From contig NZ_JACJSI010000034.1 of the NCBI RefSeq assembly GCF_014698065.1, positions 1 to 64,000 of the forward strand: a stretch of DNA of 64,000 bases, given 5' to 3'. The position numbers and the translations under genes were made by a program. Under the pieces are notes generated by a model. That model was given only the letters and a program-made list of their open reading frames with translations. It made no database searches and had not been told where the DNA came from. This document shows, piece by piece, positions 8,118 to 20,240 of this stretch (position 1 is the stretch's first letter; every line of letters starts with the position of its first letter). The stretch is from Nostoc flagelliforme FACHB-838. Its GTDB lineage: Bacteria; Cyanobacteriota; Cyanobacteriia; Cyanobacteriales; Nostocaceae.

Positions 8118-11100
8118 CTATTCATCATCAAAATCATCTTCGTCGTCTTCCTCTTCTTCCTCGTAATCGTCGTCGTCTGCTACTTCATCGGCGATTAACT
8201 CATCTTCTTCATCTAGAACTGACCTTTCTGCACGTCTGCTGCCAAAACCAGATTCCCCAAGAGTAGGAGAATCTAAATTATAGGTGCGAGCTGTACGGTC
8301 ATCTAAGACCATATCCAGGGGGTCATCAACTTCATCCAAGACACTACTGGTAATTTCAGCAGCATAATCTTCGATCGCACCGGGTTCATCATAGGTATTG
8401 TACCCAGTACCAGCCGGAATCAATCGCCCGATAATCACGTTTTCCTTTAATCCGCGCAGCCAGTCGGATTTGCCTTCGATCGCGGCTTCGGTAAGTACCC
8501 GTGTTGTCTCTTGGAAAGATGCGGCAGAAATAAAGCTGTCGGTGTTCAACGATGCTTTGGTGATACCCAACAATACTGGGGTATACTGTGCCCTAGCACC
8601 GCCTGTAATTGCCATAGCTTCGTTTACCTGCTCAACTTGGCGTAGTTCCACCAATTCGCCAGGAAGCATTGTGGTGTCACCACCATCATCAATCCTGACT
8701 TTGTTGGTCATCTGGCGAACAATCACTTCAATGTGCTTATCGGAAATATCAATCCCTTGAGACTGATATACCATTTGCACTTCATTCACCAAGAAGGTTT
8801 GTACCTTCTGTAAAGCAATGCTGGCACAAGCATAGATTCCGTCTTCAGAACCCAAGCTAAAGAAGATTTCCAAAATTTCGTGCGGATTGGACGGGCCATC
8901 AGTCAACGGTTGTCCCGCTAATACCATTGAGCCATCTGGCACAATCAAATTTTGTCCAGGCCCCAGAGGATAATCTGTCACCACGCCATTTGATTCTACA
9001 ACCTTGATAGCGATCGCTTCATCACCACCCTCAGCGTAAACTACCTTAACTTCACCCGCCCGGCGACATAAAATGCACGCTTCTTTGGGTTTACGAGCTT
9101 CAAGTAGTTCCTCAATCCGGGGCAAACCTTGAATGATATCTCCGGTTTTGGCGCGTTCAAACACCAGCAACACCAAGTTATCACCCCGTTGTACCAAATC
9201 GCCGTCTTCTATCTGCAACACAGCACCAGGGCTGACTCGATAAGGACGACCGATACGGGTAGTAATAACGAAGTTTTTATTACTCAGAGCTGATTCTCCA
9301 CCAGATGCAGCAGCGGCATTTTTGATATCCACTACTTGCCCTGATTCTGGGGCAAAAACTCCAGGAGCAACTTCTGTACCTTCTACTAGCAAGTCACCCA
9401 CTTTCACCTTGGGCTGAGTACTAGTATTAATTGTCAGCCTATCAGCGTCGCGCAACACCAAGCAGCGACGGACGTTTTCGCTTCCTTGTCGAACGCCTCG
9501 CACTTCCCCGCCTTCTTTACACAAGATTTGGGTACGTGCAACTACAGCTCCAGGGGCGATGGTAAGCCCATCGTGTACCTCAAGTGTGGTTTGGGTGCTA
9601 CCTTGCGTGGCATCGGCGGTAATGTCTCGACGAATTACCAAGGATTCCAAAATTACCAGTTGTAAACGTTGAACTTCTGGGTCTTCAGTATCCTCTACCA
9701 ATTCAATATCTGCTGCCAGGGGTGAAGCATTATGGTCTTGTTCCCCTTCTTGCTCAATTTCCAGCACTAGCTGGGTTCGCAGCAGTTCTACGCCTTCAAC
9801 AGATTTGACGCGTTCTGAATCTTTGTAAGGTAGTCGCTGCACAGCTCGCAACTGAATTGATCGCCCAGTTTGTTGACTCACCGATGTAGTTGATGGCACA
9901 TCTGGATTATCGGGTACGGCAAACTCAACAACTGGACGACTCAACAAGGCAGGCCCTTCTGGTGTCTCCACATATTGGATATAACGCAATTCCGTGGCGA
10001 CATTACCTTGGAATTCCTCACCTGGTTGGATGAAGGTGTTATCTCGCCCAATAACTGATTCTGGATCGTCCACCATCAATAGTTCTCCCGGCTTTACCAC
10101 AACTTCCCGTAGGATGTCGTTTTTCTGGGTAACTTCTATCACACCACTGTTTTGGCAGAAGATATCTTTTACTACCTCGGTGCCAGCTTCTACAAACTGA
10201 CCGTCTTCTACCAACAGCAAGGAAATATCTTTATTAACTTCGTGGCTTTCTTCGGGAATCCACAAAAGAGTACCGCCTTGCACGACTTCATAACCCAGCT
10301 TGGCTTTGCCTTTTTTCTGAACTTCTACACCTGCGAATTTCAGGAAACCACCAGTGGTTGTCCGATAGCGGTCATCAATTAACTCAGCTACTACTTGACC
10401 ATTTTGCACTTTTGTGCCTGGTGTAGCCCGGAGGTTAAATACTTGGTTGTTCCCTGTGGAGACTAAGTAGTTATTGCGACCTTGGGAACTTTGGACTGTC
10501 ACCGTTGCTTGGTCTAAGACCACGGAAGCGGTGATAATCTCGATTTCCCTGGTACTCTTACCTGGGGTAGCTTCGGGCAAACGCACCACACCGCCGTGCA
10601 GACTGGCTAATTTGGTTTCTGCTAAAACTCCATTAGAAGCGATCGCATCACCATTTTTTACTACCAATTCTGCACCAGGCGGCAAGTTGTAAACTTCCCC
10701 TGACAAAATCCAAATCAAACCACCGCGTGCGGCTGTGGTTGTGGTATTACCTTGACGGTCAGTTTTTTGTTCTGGAACAACTTCGGCAAATTGCACTTCC
10801 CCTGCTAAGTCAGAGGCTACATCTTTAACTGCTTTTTCTGTATTAGTCCGAGTTGTGCGTCCACCAAGGGCAACCTCTGCCAACAACTGACCTTGTTTTA
10901 CCTTATTTCCGTCAAATACATATAGTGTTGAACCTTGAGTCAGATGAACTTCTTGGTTTTCTGGAGTAACATCACCTTCTTTTTTGGGTTCCAGAAGCAT
11001 GATGCCATTCGCTTCAACATAAAGGGCATCTTCCCCGTGGCGGGTACGATACGTTCTAGTCTTCAGTTTGCGGGGAAGCTTGACAGTTCCATCAATTTTA

Positions 11101-12167
11101 GAACGAACTTGTTGCGCCACTTCCCCAGTAAACACACCACCCGTGTGGAATGTTCGCATGGTTAACTGGGTACCAGGTTCGCCGATACTTTGGGCAGCAA
11201 TAATCCCCACAGCTTCGCCCAAATCTACCATCTTGGCGTGGGCCAAACTCCAGCCATAACAGTGTTGACATACAGAACGTGCGGCTTCACAAGTTAGTGG
11301 CGATCGCACCACAACTTCTCCCACCCCAGATTTTTCAATTTTCTTCGCCAAATCCTCTGAAATTGGGGAATTGCGTGCTGCAATCACTTCTTTTGTTACC
11401 GGATGCACGACATCTTCGCCAATTACCCGTCCCATCAAGCGGGTTCCCAGAGGAATCAAGGTTTTGGCACCTTCTGTCATTGGTCGAATTGCAAGACCTC
11501 TAGTGGTGCCGCAGTCAAATTCCCGAATAATTACATCCTGGGATACGTCCACCAAACGGCGGGTGAGATAACCAGAGTCAGCCGTCCGCAAGGCAGTATC
11601 CACCAATCCTTTTCTGGCACCGTAAGACGAAATAATGTATTCCGTCACAGTTAACCCTTCACGGAAGTTGGTTTTGATGGGCAAATCGATAATTTCCCCT
11701 TGAGGATCTGCCATCAGTCCCCGCATCCCCACCAACTGCCGAACTTGAGAGATGTTACCCCGTGCCCCGGAGAATGCCATCATGTATACGGAGTTTAAGG
11801 GATTAGTCTTCTTGAAGTGAACGACTACTTCATCTTTCAAGGCTTCACTAGTACCATTCCAAGTATCGATTACCTTTTGGAAGCGTTCTACTTCAGTAAT
11901 TTCTCCCCGTTGATAACGGGTTTCAGTAGCGCGAATTTCTTCCTCGGCTGCGTCTAAGAGCAATCGCTTAGTTGGTGGTATCATCAAGTCATCTACACTG
12001 ATGGAAACCCCTGCTTTGGTCGCGTAGCGAAATCCCAAATCTTTCAATTTGTCCGCCATCACTGCTGTTCGCGCTGTACCATAATTCGTAAAAGCCCAAG
12101 AAATTAAATTTCTTAGTTGACCTTTGTCAACCACGCGATTGCGAAAAATCATTTTTTCGTTAGTCAT
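8118..12167 (-). CDS. rpoC2: DNA-directed RNA polymerase subunit beta-prime, C-terminal part (RpoC2)
   Basis: The 1349-residue C-terminal half of the split cyanobacterial beta-prime subunit. It starts at [15 protein letters not shown], carries the trigger-loop region ([26 protein letters not shown], about residues 320-346), and has the long cyanobacterial insertion of sandwich-barrel hybrid repeats between the trigger-loop helices. Conserved C-terminal elements [16 protein letters not shown] and TYNTYDEPG-like [11 protein letters not shown] follow. The tail is extremely acidic ([19 protein letters not shown]). It forms the core polymerase with RpoA, RpoB and RpoC1 and is the last gene of the rpoB-C1-C2 cluster. 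Confidence 0.97.
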   Translation of the reverse strand: MTNEKMIFRNRVVDKGQLRNLISWAFTNYGTARTAVMADKLKDLGFRYATKAGVSISVDDLMIPPTKRLLLDAAEEEIRATETRYQRGEITEVERFQKVIDTWNGTSEALKDEVVVHFKKTNPLNSVYMMAFSGARGNISQVRQLVGMRGLMADPQGEIIDLPIKTNFREGLTVTEYIISSYGARKGLVDTALRTADSGYLTRRLVDVSQDVIIREFDCGTTRGLAIRPMTEGAKTLIPLGTRLMGRVIGEDVVHPVTKEVIAARNSPISEDLAKKIEKSGVGEVVVRSPLTCEAARSVCQHCYGWSLAHAKMVDLGEAVGIIAAQSIGEPGTQLTMRTFHTGGVFTGEVAQQVRSKIDGTVKLPRKLKTRTYRTRHGEDALYVEANGIMLLEPKKEGDVTPENQEVHLTQGSTLYVFDGNKVKQGQLLAEVALGGRTTRTNTEKAVKDVASDLAGEVQFAEVVPEQKTDRQGNTTTTAARGGLIWILSGEVYNLPPGAELVVKNGDAIASNGVLAETKLASLHGGVVRLPEATPGKSTREIEIITASVVLDQATVTVQSSQGRNNYLVSTGNNQVFNLRATPGTKVQNGQVVAELIDDRYRTTTGGFLKFAGVEVQKKGKAKLGYEVVQGGTLLWIPEESHEVNKDISLLLVEDGQFVEAGTEVVKDIFCQNSGVIEVTQKNDILREVVVKPGELLMVDDPESVIGRDNTFIQPGEEFQGNVATELRYIQYVETPEGPALLSRPVVEFAVPDNPDVPSTTSVSQQTGRSIQLRAVQRLPYKDSERVKSVEGVELLRTQLVLEIEQEGEQDHNASPLAADIELVEDTEDPEVQRLQLVILESLVIRRDITADATQGSTQTTLEVHDGLTIAPGAVVARTQILCKEGGEVRGVRQGSENVRRCLVLRDADRLTINTSTQPKVKVGDLLVEGTEVAPGVFAPESGQVVDIKNAAAASGGESALSNKNFVITTRIGRPYRVSPGAVLQIEDGDLVQRGDNLVLLVFERAKTGDIIQGLPRIEELLEARKPKEACILCRRAGEVKVVYAEGGDEAIAIKVVESNGVVTDYPLGPGQNLIVPDGSMVLAGQPLTDGPSNPHEILEIFFSLGSEDGIYACASIALQKVQTFLVNEVQMVYQSQGIDISDKHIEVIVRQMTNKVRIDDGGDTTMLPGELVELRQVEQVNEAMAITGGARAQYTPVLLGITKASLNTDSFISAASFQETTRVLTEAAIEGKSDWLRGLKENVIIGRLIPAGTGYNTYDEPGAIEDYAAEITSSVLDEVDDPLDMVLDDRTARTYNLDSPTLGESGFGSRRAERSVLDEEDELIADEVADDDDYEEEEEDDEDDFDDE

Positions 12168-12287
12168 TAATCATTAGTCCTGAGTCATCAATAATTAATA
12201 ATTCGTAATACTCGCCAAACGCGAGAAGCAAGCTACGTAATTCGTAATTAATTCTTTAATTACGAATTACGAATTAGAAATTACGAA
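12168..12287. repeat. Repeat-filled spacer between rpoC1 and rpoC2
   Basis: The 120-bp spacer is built from copies of ATTACGAATTA / TAATTCGTAAT. A 14-bp perfect stem (12238-12251 and 12256-12269, loop TTCT) can form in the transcript. A second short palindrome surrounds CTCGCCAAACGCGAG. The spacing breaks an otherwise compact polymerase operon. Confidence 0.7.
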
Positions 12288-14165
12288 TTAACTTGCTAGT
12301 GCTTCCTGAATGGCATTGTTGTAAATAACACGACCTGGAGTTGTGTATATATACTGAGAAAGGACATTACCTTGAGCATCTTGTCTGACTCGACGGAACT
12401 TATAGAGTAATGTGCGGGTACCATCCTCGTTTTCCGTCACTTTCACGGGTTCTGTATCCGGTTGGTCTGATTCTATTTCACCGTCAAACCGCACATAGAT
12501 GTAGGCGTGCAAGTCAATTTGATCTTGCTGGAAAGCCATAATTACATCCTCTAGCGAAGAAAAGTAATTTCCTGCCCCTTTTGTGGCACCAGGATTTTCT
12601 GCTGTTAAATAATAGGCTCCCAATACCATATCTTGGCTAGGTGTGATGATGGGTTTACCCGTGGCTGGTGACAAAATATTGTTAGAAGCCAACATTAACA
12701 ACCGCGCTTCAGCCTGACTTTCTAAAGAAAGAGGAACGTGTACCGCCATTTGGTCGCCGTCAAAGTCGGCGTTAAACGCCGGACACACCAGAGGATGCAG
12801 TTGGATCGCTCTACCTTCTACTAAAATTGGTTCAAAAGACTGAATACCCAAGCGGTGCAACGTTGGTGCCCGGTTTAGCATTACAGGGTGTCCTTCAATC
12901 ACCTCTTCCAACACATCCCAAACACTGGGATCATTGCGGGATATTAGCTTTTTTGCAGCTTTGATATTATTTACCATGCCGCTACGAATCAGGCGGTTAA
13001 TCACAAATGGCTGAAATAGCTCAATTGCCATTTCTCTTGGCAAACCACACTGGTGAATTTTCAGCTTTGGCCCGACCACAATTACAGAACGTCCAGAGTA
13101 GTCAACCCGTTTACCTAACAAGTTTTGTCGGAAACGTCCTTGCTTACCCTCAATAATGTCGGACAAAGATTTCAAGGGTCGGTTATTTGCCCCGACCACA
13201 GTGCGTCCCCGACGACCATTGTCAATCAAAGCATCCACTGCTTCTTGCAGCATCCGCTTTTCGTTCCGCACAATAATCTCTGGTGCCAAAATTTCTTGCA
13301 AGCGTGCCAAACGATTGTTGCGGTTAATTACCCGCCGATACAAATCATTCAAATCGCTGGTAGCAAACCGTCCGCCATCTAGCTGCACCATTGGGCGCAA
13401 GTCTGGGGGAATTACGGGGATAACTGCCATTACCATCCACTCTGGTTTTGAACCAGTGGCGATAAAGTTGTCAATTACCCGCAGTCGCTTAATTAGCTTG
13501 GCTCTCTTTTGTCCTTTGGCATTGCCAATTTCTTCGCGTAGGCTTTCGGCTTCTTGTTCCAAATTGATATCGGCAAGCAAACGCAACAGCGCTTCAGCAC
13601 CAATACCTACCTCTACGCCTTGCAGCACAGAATCTTCGCTATAAATTTGGTCTTCTATTTCCAACCACTGGTCTTCACTCAGTAGCTGTTTGTAAGTTAA
13701 AGTTTCGGCATTACCTGGACTCAGGACAACATAAGAGTTGAAATAAACAATCTGCTCGACATCCCGCAAGGGCATATCCAACAGGATGGAAATATAGCTA
13801 GGAATGCCTTTGAGATACCAAACGTGAGCTACTGGAGCAGCGAGTTTAATATAGCCCATGCGGTGGCGACGCACCCGTGACTCGGTGACTTCTACCCCAC
13901 AGCGCTCACAGACAATACCTCTATGACGAACTCTTTTATACTTGCCACAATGGCATTCCCAATCTTTCGCGGGGCCAAAGATGCGTTCACAAAATAAACC
14001 ATCCATCTCTGGCTTGAGAGTTCGGTAGTTAATCGTTTCTGGTTTGGTAACTTCACCGACTACTTGACCATTGGGCAATGTTCTTTCGCCCCACTGGCGA
14101 ATGCGTTCGGGGGAAGCCAAGCCGATTTTTACGTAGTCAAACTGATTAGTTTGGGCAGGTCTCAT
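12288..14165 (-). CDS. rpoC1: DNA-directed RNA polymerase subunit gamma (RpoC1)
   Basis: The 625-residue N-terminal part of the split beta-prime subunit. It contains the zinc-binding cluster CHCGKYKR...CERCGVEV (about residues 70-92), the lid/rudder region, and the catalytic magnesium loop [16 protein letters not shown] (about residues 464-479) whose three aspartates bind the active-site Mg2+. Start ATG at 14163-14165 gives the usual [16 protein letters not shown]-terminus. It lies between rpoB and rpoC2, all leftward, as in other cyanobacteria. Confidence 0.97.
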   Translation of the reverse strand: MRPAQTNQFDYVKIGLASPERIRQWGERTLPNGQVVGEVTKPETINYRTLKPEMDGLFCERIFGPAKDWECHCGKYKRVRHRGIVCERCGVEVTESRVRRHRMGYIKLAAPVAHVWYLKGIPSYISILLDMPLRDVEQIVYFNSYVVLSPGNAETLTYKQLLSEDQWLEIEDQIYSEDSVLQGVEVGIGAEALLRLLADINLEQEAESLREEIGNAKGQKRAKLIKRLRVIDNFIATGSKPEWMVMAVIPVIPPDLRPMVQLDGGRFATSDLNDLYRRVINRNNRLARLQEILAPEIIVRNEKRMLQEAVDALIDNGRRGRTVVGANNRPLKSLSDIIEGKQGRFRQNLLGKRVDYSGRSVIVVGPKLKIHQCGLPREMAIELFQPFVINRLIRSGMVNNIKAAKKLISRNDPSVWDVLEEVIEGHPVMLNRAPTLHRLGIQSFEPILVEGRAIQLHPLVCPAFNADFDGDQMAVHVPLSLESQAEARLLMLASNNILSPATGKPIITPSQDMVLGAYYLTAENPGATKGAGNYFSSLEDVIMAFQQDQIDLHAYIYVRFDGEIESDQPDTEPVKVTENEDGTRTLLYKFRRVRQDAQGNVLSQYIYTTPGRVIYNNAIQEALAS

Positions 14166-14274
14166 ACTTAAGTGCTGAGTTTCGAGTTATGAGTTTTGAG
14201 TATATTTAGTTTTGGAACATCGAGCATAGAGCATTGGGCATTATTCCCATTCCCTATGCCCTATGCCCTAATTC
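14166..14274. repeat. Heptad-repeat spacer between rpoB and rpoC1
   Basis: This 109-bp gap holds short tandem strings of the CCCTATG / GCATTGG type common between Nostoc genes, for example CCCTATGCCCTATGCCCTA near 14.25 kb. No gene is present. Confidence 0.6.
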
Positions 14275-17200
14275 TTATTCGTCTTCTTCCAGAGATTCGC
14301 GGGAAAGAGATTCGTAAGTAGGTCGAGCAGGTGTGCGGCGGGCTGATTGGTCTGCCATCAAATCGACTTCCACATCTAGGGAACTGCCGTCTGCTTGAGT
14401 TTCTACCTTGTGTACAGCAATATCTAACCCCAATGATTGCAACTCGCGCATTAACACCTTAAAGGACTCTGGGGTTCCAGGTCGAGGAATTGCCTTACCT
14501 TTAACGATCGCATTTAACGCTTCATTCCGTCCTTGCATATCGTCAGATTTAACTGTGAGCAATTCCTGTAAGGTGTAAGCTGCACCAAAGGCTTCCAATG
14601 CCCACACTTCCATTTCTCCAAACCTCTGACCACCTTGTTGTGCTTTACCACCCAAGGGTTGCTGAGTTACCAGTGAGTATGGGCCTGTAGAACGGGCGTG
14701 GATCTTATCATCCACCAAATGCACCAGTTTCAGCATATAAGCCACACCGATGGTAATTGCTCGGTCAAAGGGTTCGCCTGTACGACCGTCATACACCATG
14801 ATTTTGCCTGGGTTATCTGGGTTATATACCCAGTCTTTCCCTGTTTCGTCTCGTGCTTCTTGCAATTTGCCATGCACGATTCGGCGAGATGACTCTGCGC
14901 CGTACATTTCATCAAAGGGAGTAATCTTAAATCGCACTCCCAAGGTTTGACCAGCCCAACCTAAGAGGCATTCAAATACTTGTCCGACGTTCATCCGACT
15001 GGGTACGCCCAAAGGGTTAAGTACAATGTCCACTGGTGAACCATCGGGTAGATAAGGCATATCTTCCGCCGGTAATATTCGAGAAATAATCCCTTTATTA
15101 CCGTGGCGTCCTGCCATTTTGTCCCCAACTTGAATTTTGCGTTTTTGAGCGACATACACCCGGACTACCATATTGGCTCCTGGGGGCAGTTCATCACCTT
15201 GTTCACGAGTAAACAAGCGCACATCAACTACGCGACCTTTTTCACCATTTGGTACTCGCAGAGAATTGTCTCGCACATCTCGTGCTTTCTCACCAAAGAT
15301 GGCACGCAACAGTTTTTCTTCTGGCGGTTGGTCAGATTCACCCTTGGGTGTGACTTTTCCTACTAAGATATCACCAGCTTCTACCCATGCCCCAATGCGA
15401 ATGATTCCCTGTTCATCCAACTGACGCAAGGCATCTTCCCCAACGTTGGGAATTTCTCTGGTGATTTCTTCTGGCCCCAATTTTGTCTGTCTGGCTTCAA
15501 TTTCATACTTTTCAATGTGAATTGAGGTGTAGACATCATCCTGCACCAGTCTTTCAGAGATTAAAATTGCGTCTTCGTAGTTGTAGCCTTCCCAAGGCAT
15601 ATAGGCAACGACGATATTTTGTCCTAGCGCCAATTCACCGCCTTCGGTGGAGGAGCCATCGGCCAAAACTTGACCAGCAACGACACGCTCACCAATGCGG
15701 ACGAGAGGTTTCTGATTTAAACAGGTGTCTTGGTTTGAGCGTTGGTACTTGGAAAGGGTGTATCTAATTTCCGAGGTGTTAGTTTTAGGACGGACGCGAA
15801 TTTCTGTAGCATCCACATAAGTCACATCGCCATCTGTACGCGATACAACCACCATCCCGGAGTCTCTTGCTCCTTGGGCTTCCAAACCAGTACCCACCAG
15901 AGGACGTTCTGGCTTAAGCAGAGGTACTGCTTGCCGTTGCATGTTCGATCCCATCAGCGCTCGGTTAGCGTCATCATGCTCCAAGAAGGGAATCATGCTA
16001 GTTGCTACCGACACAATCTGTACGGGAGATACGGCTACATAGTCCACCTGTTCTGGTGTTGTGGTAGAAAATTCTTGGCGATAACGGACTGGCACTAGTG
16101 GCCCAATAATATGCCCGGTTTCATCTACAGGAATATCTCCCGGAGCAACCCGTAGATCGTCTTCTTCATCGGCTGTCATGTAGGCTGGAGGCAGATCAAA
16201 TCTGACTCGCCCATTTTCTACAGGTCTAAATGGTGTTTCTAGGAAGCCGTATAAGTTTACCCGCGCATGGGTTGCTAAGGAGCCAATCAATCCGGCGTTG
16301 GGGCCTTCTGGTGTCTCAATGGGGCAAATGCGTCCATAGTGGCTAGGATGAATATCTCGCACGGCAAAACCAGCTCGTTCACGGGTTAAACCACCAGGGC
16401 CAAGGGCACTTAGACGGCGTTTGTGGGTCAGTTCTGCTAGAGGATTTGTTTGATCCATGAACTGACTTAATTGGCTGGAACCAAAGAATTCTTTAATTGC
16501 TGCTACTAATGGTTTGGGGTTCACCAAGGAAGCGGGAGTTAGCACTTCGGCATCGGATACAGTCATCCGTTCCCGAATGATTCTCTCTAAACGGTTTAAG
16601 CCCACCCGCACTTGGTTTTGTAGCAATTCCCCGACGCTTCTCACCCGACGGTTGCCTAAATGGTCAATGTCATCGATGTTACCAATGTCATATTCTAGGT
16701 TGATTAGGTAATCTACGGCTGCCAAGATATCGCCAGCAGTCAATACCCGCATTGTATCTGGGACAGAAAGGCGCAATTTCTTGTTGAGTTTGTACCGTCC
16801 GACGCGACCAAGGTCATAACGTTTCGGGTCAAAGAATCGGGAGTCTAGGAGTTGTTGTCCACCTAAGACTGTGGGTGGCTCACCAGGACGCAGTTTCCGA
16901 TATAGCTCCATCAAGGCTTCTTCTTCAGAAAATTGCCCTTCTTTTTCGATGGTTTTTTGGAAATATTCGGGGTGGCGTAAGGCGTCAAAGATTTCGTTGT
17001 CTGATAAACCTAAAGCTTTTAGGAGTACCTGTGCTGAGAGTTTGCGGGTTTTGTCAATGCGTACCCACACCAAATCGTTACGGTCTGTTTCAAATTTCAA
17101 CCATGCTCCCCGGTTAGGAATTAAGCTAGCTGAATAAGTACGTCGCCCGTTTTTGTCGATTTCTGATTTGTAATAAACGCCTGGCGATCGCACTATCTGA

Positions 17201-17574
17201 TTAACAATTACCCGCTCGGCTCCGTTAATAATAAACGTGCCGCGATCGGTCATCAAAGGCAAATCACCAATGAATACCTCTTGCTCTTTGATTTCCCCGG
17301 TTTCTTTATTAATCAGTCGTGTGGGAACATACATTTGGACAGCATAAGTACTATCCCGCCGTTTCGCTTCTTCGACGCTGTACTTTGGCTCCTTGAGTTT
17401 GTAGTTATGACCCAAAAAGTGCAGTTCTAATTTACCCGTATAATCTGTAATAGGACTAAAGGAGTTAAGTTCTTCTATCAGCCCTTCTTCCAAAAACCAG
17501 CGAAAGCTTGACCGCTGGATTTCAATCAAGTCGGGCAACAGAAAGGCGGGTTCCATATACGTTTCTTTAGTCAT
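14275..17574 (-). CDS. rpoB: DNA-directed RNA polymerase subunit beta (RpoB)
   Basis: The 1099-residue beta subunit. Landmarks are the N-terminal [21 protein letters not shown], the rifampicin-region sequence [21 protein letters not shown], the nucleotide-binding [15 protein letters not shown] and the C-terminal [22 protein letters not shown]. The frame is open 38 codons further upstream (to 17688), but the conserved family start is the ATG at 17572-17574, preceded by AGGTAGAGG, so this start was chosen. A short region near [16 protein letters not shown] corresponds to a length-variable site in the cyanobacterial protein. It is the first gene of the rpoB-C1-C2 cluster. Confidence 0.97.
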   Translation of the reverse strand: MTKETYMEPAFLLPDLIEIQRSSFRWFLEEGLIEELNSFSPITDYTGKLELHFLGHNYKLKEPKYSVEEAKRRDSTYAVQMYVPTRLINKETGEIKEQEVFIGDLPLMTDRGTFIINGAERVIVNQIVRSPGVYYKSEIDKNGRRTYSASLIPNRGAWLKFETDRNDLVWVRIDKTRKLSAQVLLKALGLSDNEIFDALRHPEYFQKTIEKEGQFSEEEALMELYRKLRPGEPPTVLGGQQLLDSRFFDPKRYDLGRVGRYKLNKKLRLSVPDTMRVLTAGDILAAVDYLINLEYDIGNIDDIDHLGNRRVRSVGELLQNQVRVGLNRLERIIRERMTVSDAEVLTPASLVNPKPLVAAIKEFFGSSQLSQFMDQTNPLAELTHKRRLSALGPGGLTRERAGFAVRDIHPSHYGRICPIETPEGPNAGLIGSLATHARVNLYGFLETPFRPVENGRVRFDLPPAYMTADEEDDLRVAPGDIPVDETGHIIGPLVPVRYRQEFSTTTPEQVDYVAVSPVQIVSVATSMIPFLEHDDANRALMGSNMQRQAVPLLKPERPLVGTGLEAQGARDSGMVVVSRTDGDVTYVDATEIRVRPKTNTSEIRYTLSKYQRSNQDTCLNQKPLVRIGERVVAGQVLADGSSTEGGELALGQNIVVAYMPWEGYNYEDAILISERLVQDDVYTSIHIEKYEIEARQTKLGPEEITREIPNVGEDALRQLDEQGIIRIGAWVEAGDILVGKVTPKGESDQPPEEKLLRAIFGEKARDVRDNSLRVPNGEKGRVVDVRLFTREQGDELPPGANMVVRVYVAQKRKIQVGDKMAGRHGNKGIISRILPAEDMPYLPDGSPVDIVLNPLGVPSRMNVGQVFECLLGWAGQTLGVRFKITPFDEMYGAESSRRIVHGKLQEARDETGKDWVYNPDNPGKIMVYDGRTGEPFDRAITIGVAYMLKLVHLVDDKIHARSTGPYSLVTQQPLGGKAQQGGQRFGEMEVWALEAFGAAYTLQELLTVKSDDMQGRNEALNAIVKGKAIPRPGTPESFKVLMRELQSLGLDIAVHKVETQADGSSLDVEVDLMADQSARRTPARPTYESLSRESLEEDE

Positions 17575-18322
17575 GCCTCTACCTTTGTCAACCTGGTTAA
17601 ATTTTCCATTGGACACTGCTGTTTGACGCTTCCCACCGCTAGCCAGTGTCCTTAGCTGTTTGGGAATTGGAAACTTTTTCTTACACACTTGTTATTTACA
17701 GGTGTGGGCAAACGCAGCGATTAAAGCTGGCAGGAATAAGCCATCTTGACAACGCGGTAATCGCCGCTCATAGGTGACTCAGAAGCCAGAAACCAGCTAT
17801 AGTTTTGTTTCAAGAAGAATATACATTTAAGATATCCCTGAGTTTGATTTACTTTCCTCACTTCCCCTCCAAAAAGCGCCTTAATTCCCTGACACAGCAC
17901 TACACAGTGTGTCTTTAATCCACCTCGCTGTTTATACTCTCAGTGATATGCTAGATAACCTAAGACTGAGGGGATGATCCGCACCTTTTCGGCTTTGAAT
18001 CAGAATCACTTCATTTTGCTGAATTTTACTCACAAGCCAATTTTGTTTAACGATTTTGAATAGGTTCAATAGACACCAAACCGATGTTGTGTAAAAGTCT
18101 AGCTCAATTTGGATTGGCACGGTTAGTCATCTGTGGAGAGCATCCGCTTGTAGAGAGTGGGAGGATGGCCAAGCCATAACAGCACGGGAAAATGTCAAAT
18201 CAGAAGTTTTAGGCTCCTTCCTTTATCATTATGGCGCAAGCAAAATGTTTTTGAGGGAATAATATTAGCATATTTTTGTCCCCCTATAGTTTTATTTTTT
18301 TAGTACAACTTAACAAAAAACC
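17575..18322. other. Long upstream region of rpoB, no gene seen
   Basis: About 750 bp between tatD and rpoB. No supported gene was found; a 62-residue open frame at 17932-18120 has no recognisable product. A short inverted repeat (GACACA...TGTGTC, near 17.89 kb) is present. The length suggests a complex promoter or leader for the polymerase operon, which in many cyanobacteria is transcribed from its own promoter despite following rpsT and tatD. Confidence 0.5.
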
Positions 18323-19120
18323 CTAGGACACGCTTGATATCGACAGACCGAATAATTCACAGGCATTTTGAGTGGTTTGATGAGCGATCACCTCTAACGT
18401 TTCCTGACGCAGTTTAGCTACTTGCTCGGCTACATAAAGTACGTAGGCAGGCTCGTTACGTCTCTCACCCCGTTTAGGAACTGGAGCAAGAAATGGACAG
18501 TCTGTTTCAATCAGTAGGCGATCGCTACTTACCATCGCCGCTGAGGATTGGATCGCTTTGGCATTTTTGAACGTTACCGTTCCGCTAAAGCTGATGTAGA
18601 AGCCTAAATCGAGAAACCATTGAGTTTCTTCTGGCGTTCCTCCCCAGCAATGCATGACACCTCGCACTCTTTCACCTTTGAGTTTCCGCCATTTTTGCAA
18701 CACTTCTCTGGTTGCCACAGCAGCATCACGGCAGTGGATAATCACTGGTAAGTTGAGTTCAGATGCGATCGCCAACTGTGACTCGAACACCATGTATTGT
18801 TGTTCGTAGTTATCAGCTTTGTAAAAATCCAGTCCCATCTCCCCAATTGCTACCACATTCGAGTCAGAACTCGCTAAAGTTTTGATTTTCTCGCCTGTGT
18901 CACTATTCCATTTTTCAGCATCTAAAGGATGTAATCCTACAGCAAAGCTGATTTCGGGAAACTCTTGGGCTATAGATTGAATACTGGAAAACTCCTCTGG
19001 GTGAACACAGGAATGTACTAAACGCACTACACCTGCTTTTTGCCACCGCGATCGCACTGTTGCTAAATCCGGTTGGAAACTATCAAAGTTAAGATGTACG
19101 TGCGTGTCTATCAGTTGCAT
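18323..19120 (-). CDS. tatD: TatD-family metal-dependent hydrolase (DNase)
   Basis: A 265-residue TIM-barrel hydrolase. Metal-binding signatures appear in order: DTHVHLNF at the N-terminus, the glutamate in [11 protein letters not shown] (about residue 93), the histidines in VIIHCRDA and VMHCWGG, and the aspartate in [11 protein letters not shown]. Family members are Mg2+-dependent 3'-5' DNases or RNases acting in the cytosol. The gene is between rpsT and rpoB in the same direction, the usual cyanobacterial order. ATG at 19118-19120. Confidence 0.9.
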   Translation of the reverse strand: MQLIDTHVHLNFDSFQPDLATVRSRWQKAGVVRLVHSCVHPEEFSSIQSIAQEFPEISFAVGLHPLDAEKWNSDTGEKIKTLASSDSNVVAIGEMGLDFYKADNYEQQYMVFESQLAIASELNLPVIIHCRDAAVATREVLQKWRKLKGERVRGVMHCWGGTPEETQWFLDLGFYISFSGTVTFKNAKAIQSSAAMVSSDRLLIETDCPFLAPVPKRGERRNEPAYVLYVAEQVAKLRQETLEVIAHQTTQNACELFGLSISSVS

Positions 19121-19155
19121 CTTTTGTCCTACCCTGCGGGAAGCGCTTCGGGTTT

Positions 19156-19195
19156 AGCAGTCGGTCTTGGGGGTTTCCCCCAAGACCGCGCTGCT
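19156..19195. repeat. Dispersed palindromic repeat
   Basis: CGGTCTTGGGGG (19162-19173) pairs perfectly with 19177-19188 around a TTT loop; AGCAG and CTGCT extend the stem outside. It lies just upstream of tatD on its leader side and is a strong hairpin, probably a mobile REP-like element of the genome. Confidence 0.65.
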
Positions 19196-19282
19196 TCACC
19201 GCTGGTGCGTCTATGTTGTTTGTCCTTCGTCATTTGTCGTTTGTGTGATCAATACCAATAACTAATGACTAAGGACAAATGA

Positions 19283-19582
19283 CTACTCAACCGCTGTTTG
19301 TGCCAGAGGTTTTAGTCTGTGAGCTAATTTTGACTTTTTCCTTGCCCCATTGTTGGGGTGAAGGACACCCCGTTTGATCGCCTTATCGATTTTGCCGTAA
19401 GCCTCAGATAACCGATCCTGCACTTCTTGGTTTAATTCTGGGGTAGGATTAGCTGTATAGGCAGCTACAGCATTAAAGTATTTCTTCATCAGCGTCTTGA
19501 CTGCTGATTTATAAGCTTTGTTACGCAGTCGGTTACGTTCTGCGATTCCGGCACGCTTGAGAGCAGACTTTGTATTCGCCAC
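19283..19582 (-). CDS. rpsT: 30S ribosomal protein S20
   Basis: A short, highly basic protein with the S20 pattern: [34 protein letters not shown], then [26 protein letters not shown], which binds 16S rRNA in the small subunit. The open frame extends four codons further to a TTG, but the GTG at 19580-19582, which gives the standard (M)ANTKSALK start, with GGAA about 8 nt upstream, was chosen (99 residues). It heads the leftward rpsT-tatD-rpoBC1C2 block. Confidence 0.95.
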   Translation of the reverse strand: MANTKSALKRAGIAERNRLRNKAYKSAVKTLMKKYFNAVAAYTANPTPELNQEVQDRLSEAYGKIDKAIKRGVLHPNNGARKKSKLAHRLKPLAQTAVE

Positions 19583-20240
19583 AGTCAATTCCAAAAATAC
19601 TATTAATTATGTACACACACTACTAGACTTACTAATATAGCATCCAAATTGCTAATGTTATAATTTCCTAAAAAAATTCTGGGATTCAGTATGGCGCCAT
19701 TGGTGAATAATTAATAGTTATGCTTGTCCAGTACCCAACTCAGTCTGTTGTCAATTTAGGAAATGCGTTAGAATGAGATACATCTAGATAAAACTGTTAC
19801 CCTAAATCACCACAACCTTATTAAGCAATGTGATTGCTAATAATAAATAATAATCTGGCCGCAAAACAGATGTATTGTCAAAGGCAAGCGACTGTAAAAA
19901 GCTAAATTTCAGGTATCTCCAAGTATAGAACCGATATATCGTAATCTGCACAAATATGCAAACACACCACCAGCACCCCGCAAGAAGTGAGGCAAAGGGT
20001 ATAAGGGTAGCAGGAAATGGCACACCTGCTTTCTGCCACTAGCCTGCCGAGGCTTGTTGGAGTAAACAATTAAGTTACCTTCGCAAGCAAACTATATGCT
20101 GGTAGCCTTGAGAGTATCAAAAAAATCCAGGTTAAGCTAGAGAAGAGAATTAGAGTCAGCTTACATACCCCAGTGGGTCAAGAGCAATACTAAATCTCAG
20201 GTGGCAATAAATATTATTATTTTGGCATTGTCCTTACTCC
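19583..20240. other. Divergent intergenic region rpsT-hisD, possible structured RNA
   Basis: About 660 bp with no supported ORF; a 73-codon frame on the minus strand (19802-20023) has no family features. Between 20.00 and 20.06 kb there are two adjacent hairpins, AGCAGG/CCTGCT (20009-20030) and AGCCT/AGGCT (20041-20054), which could belong to a small RNA or to the hisD leader. I cannot match them to a known RNA family. Confidence 0.4.

Noticed and set aside
13156-13644. 162-residue plus-strand ORF opposite rpoC1
   Set aside because: Antisense shadow of the conserved rpoC1 coding sequence.
17575-17688. N-terminal extension of RpoB
   Set aside because: The 38 extra codons do not match the conserved RpoB start, while the ATG at 17574 has a suitable upstream site.
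17932-18120. 62-residue minus-strand ORF upstream of rpoB
   Set aside because: No recognisable motif or ribosome site; more likely leader or promoter DNA.
19802-20023. 73-residue minus-strand ORF between rpsT and hisD
   Set aside because: No family features; overlaps the possible structured region and has poor codon character.
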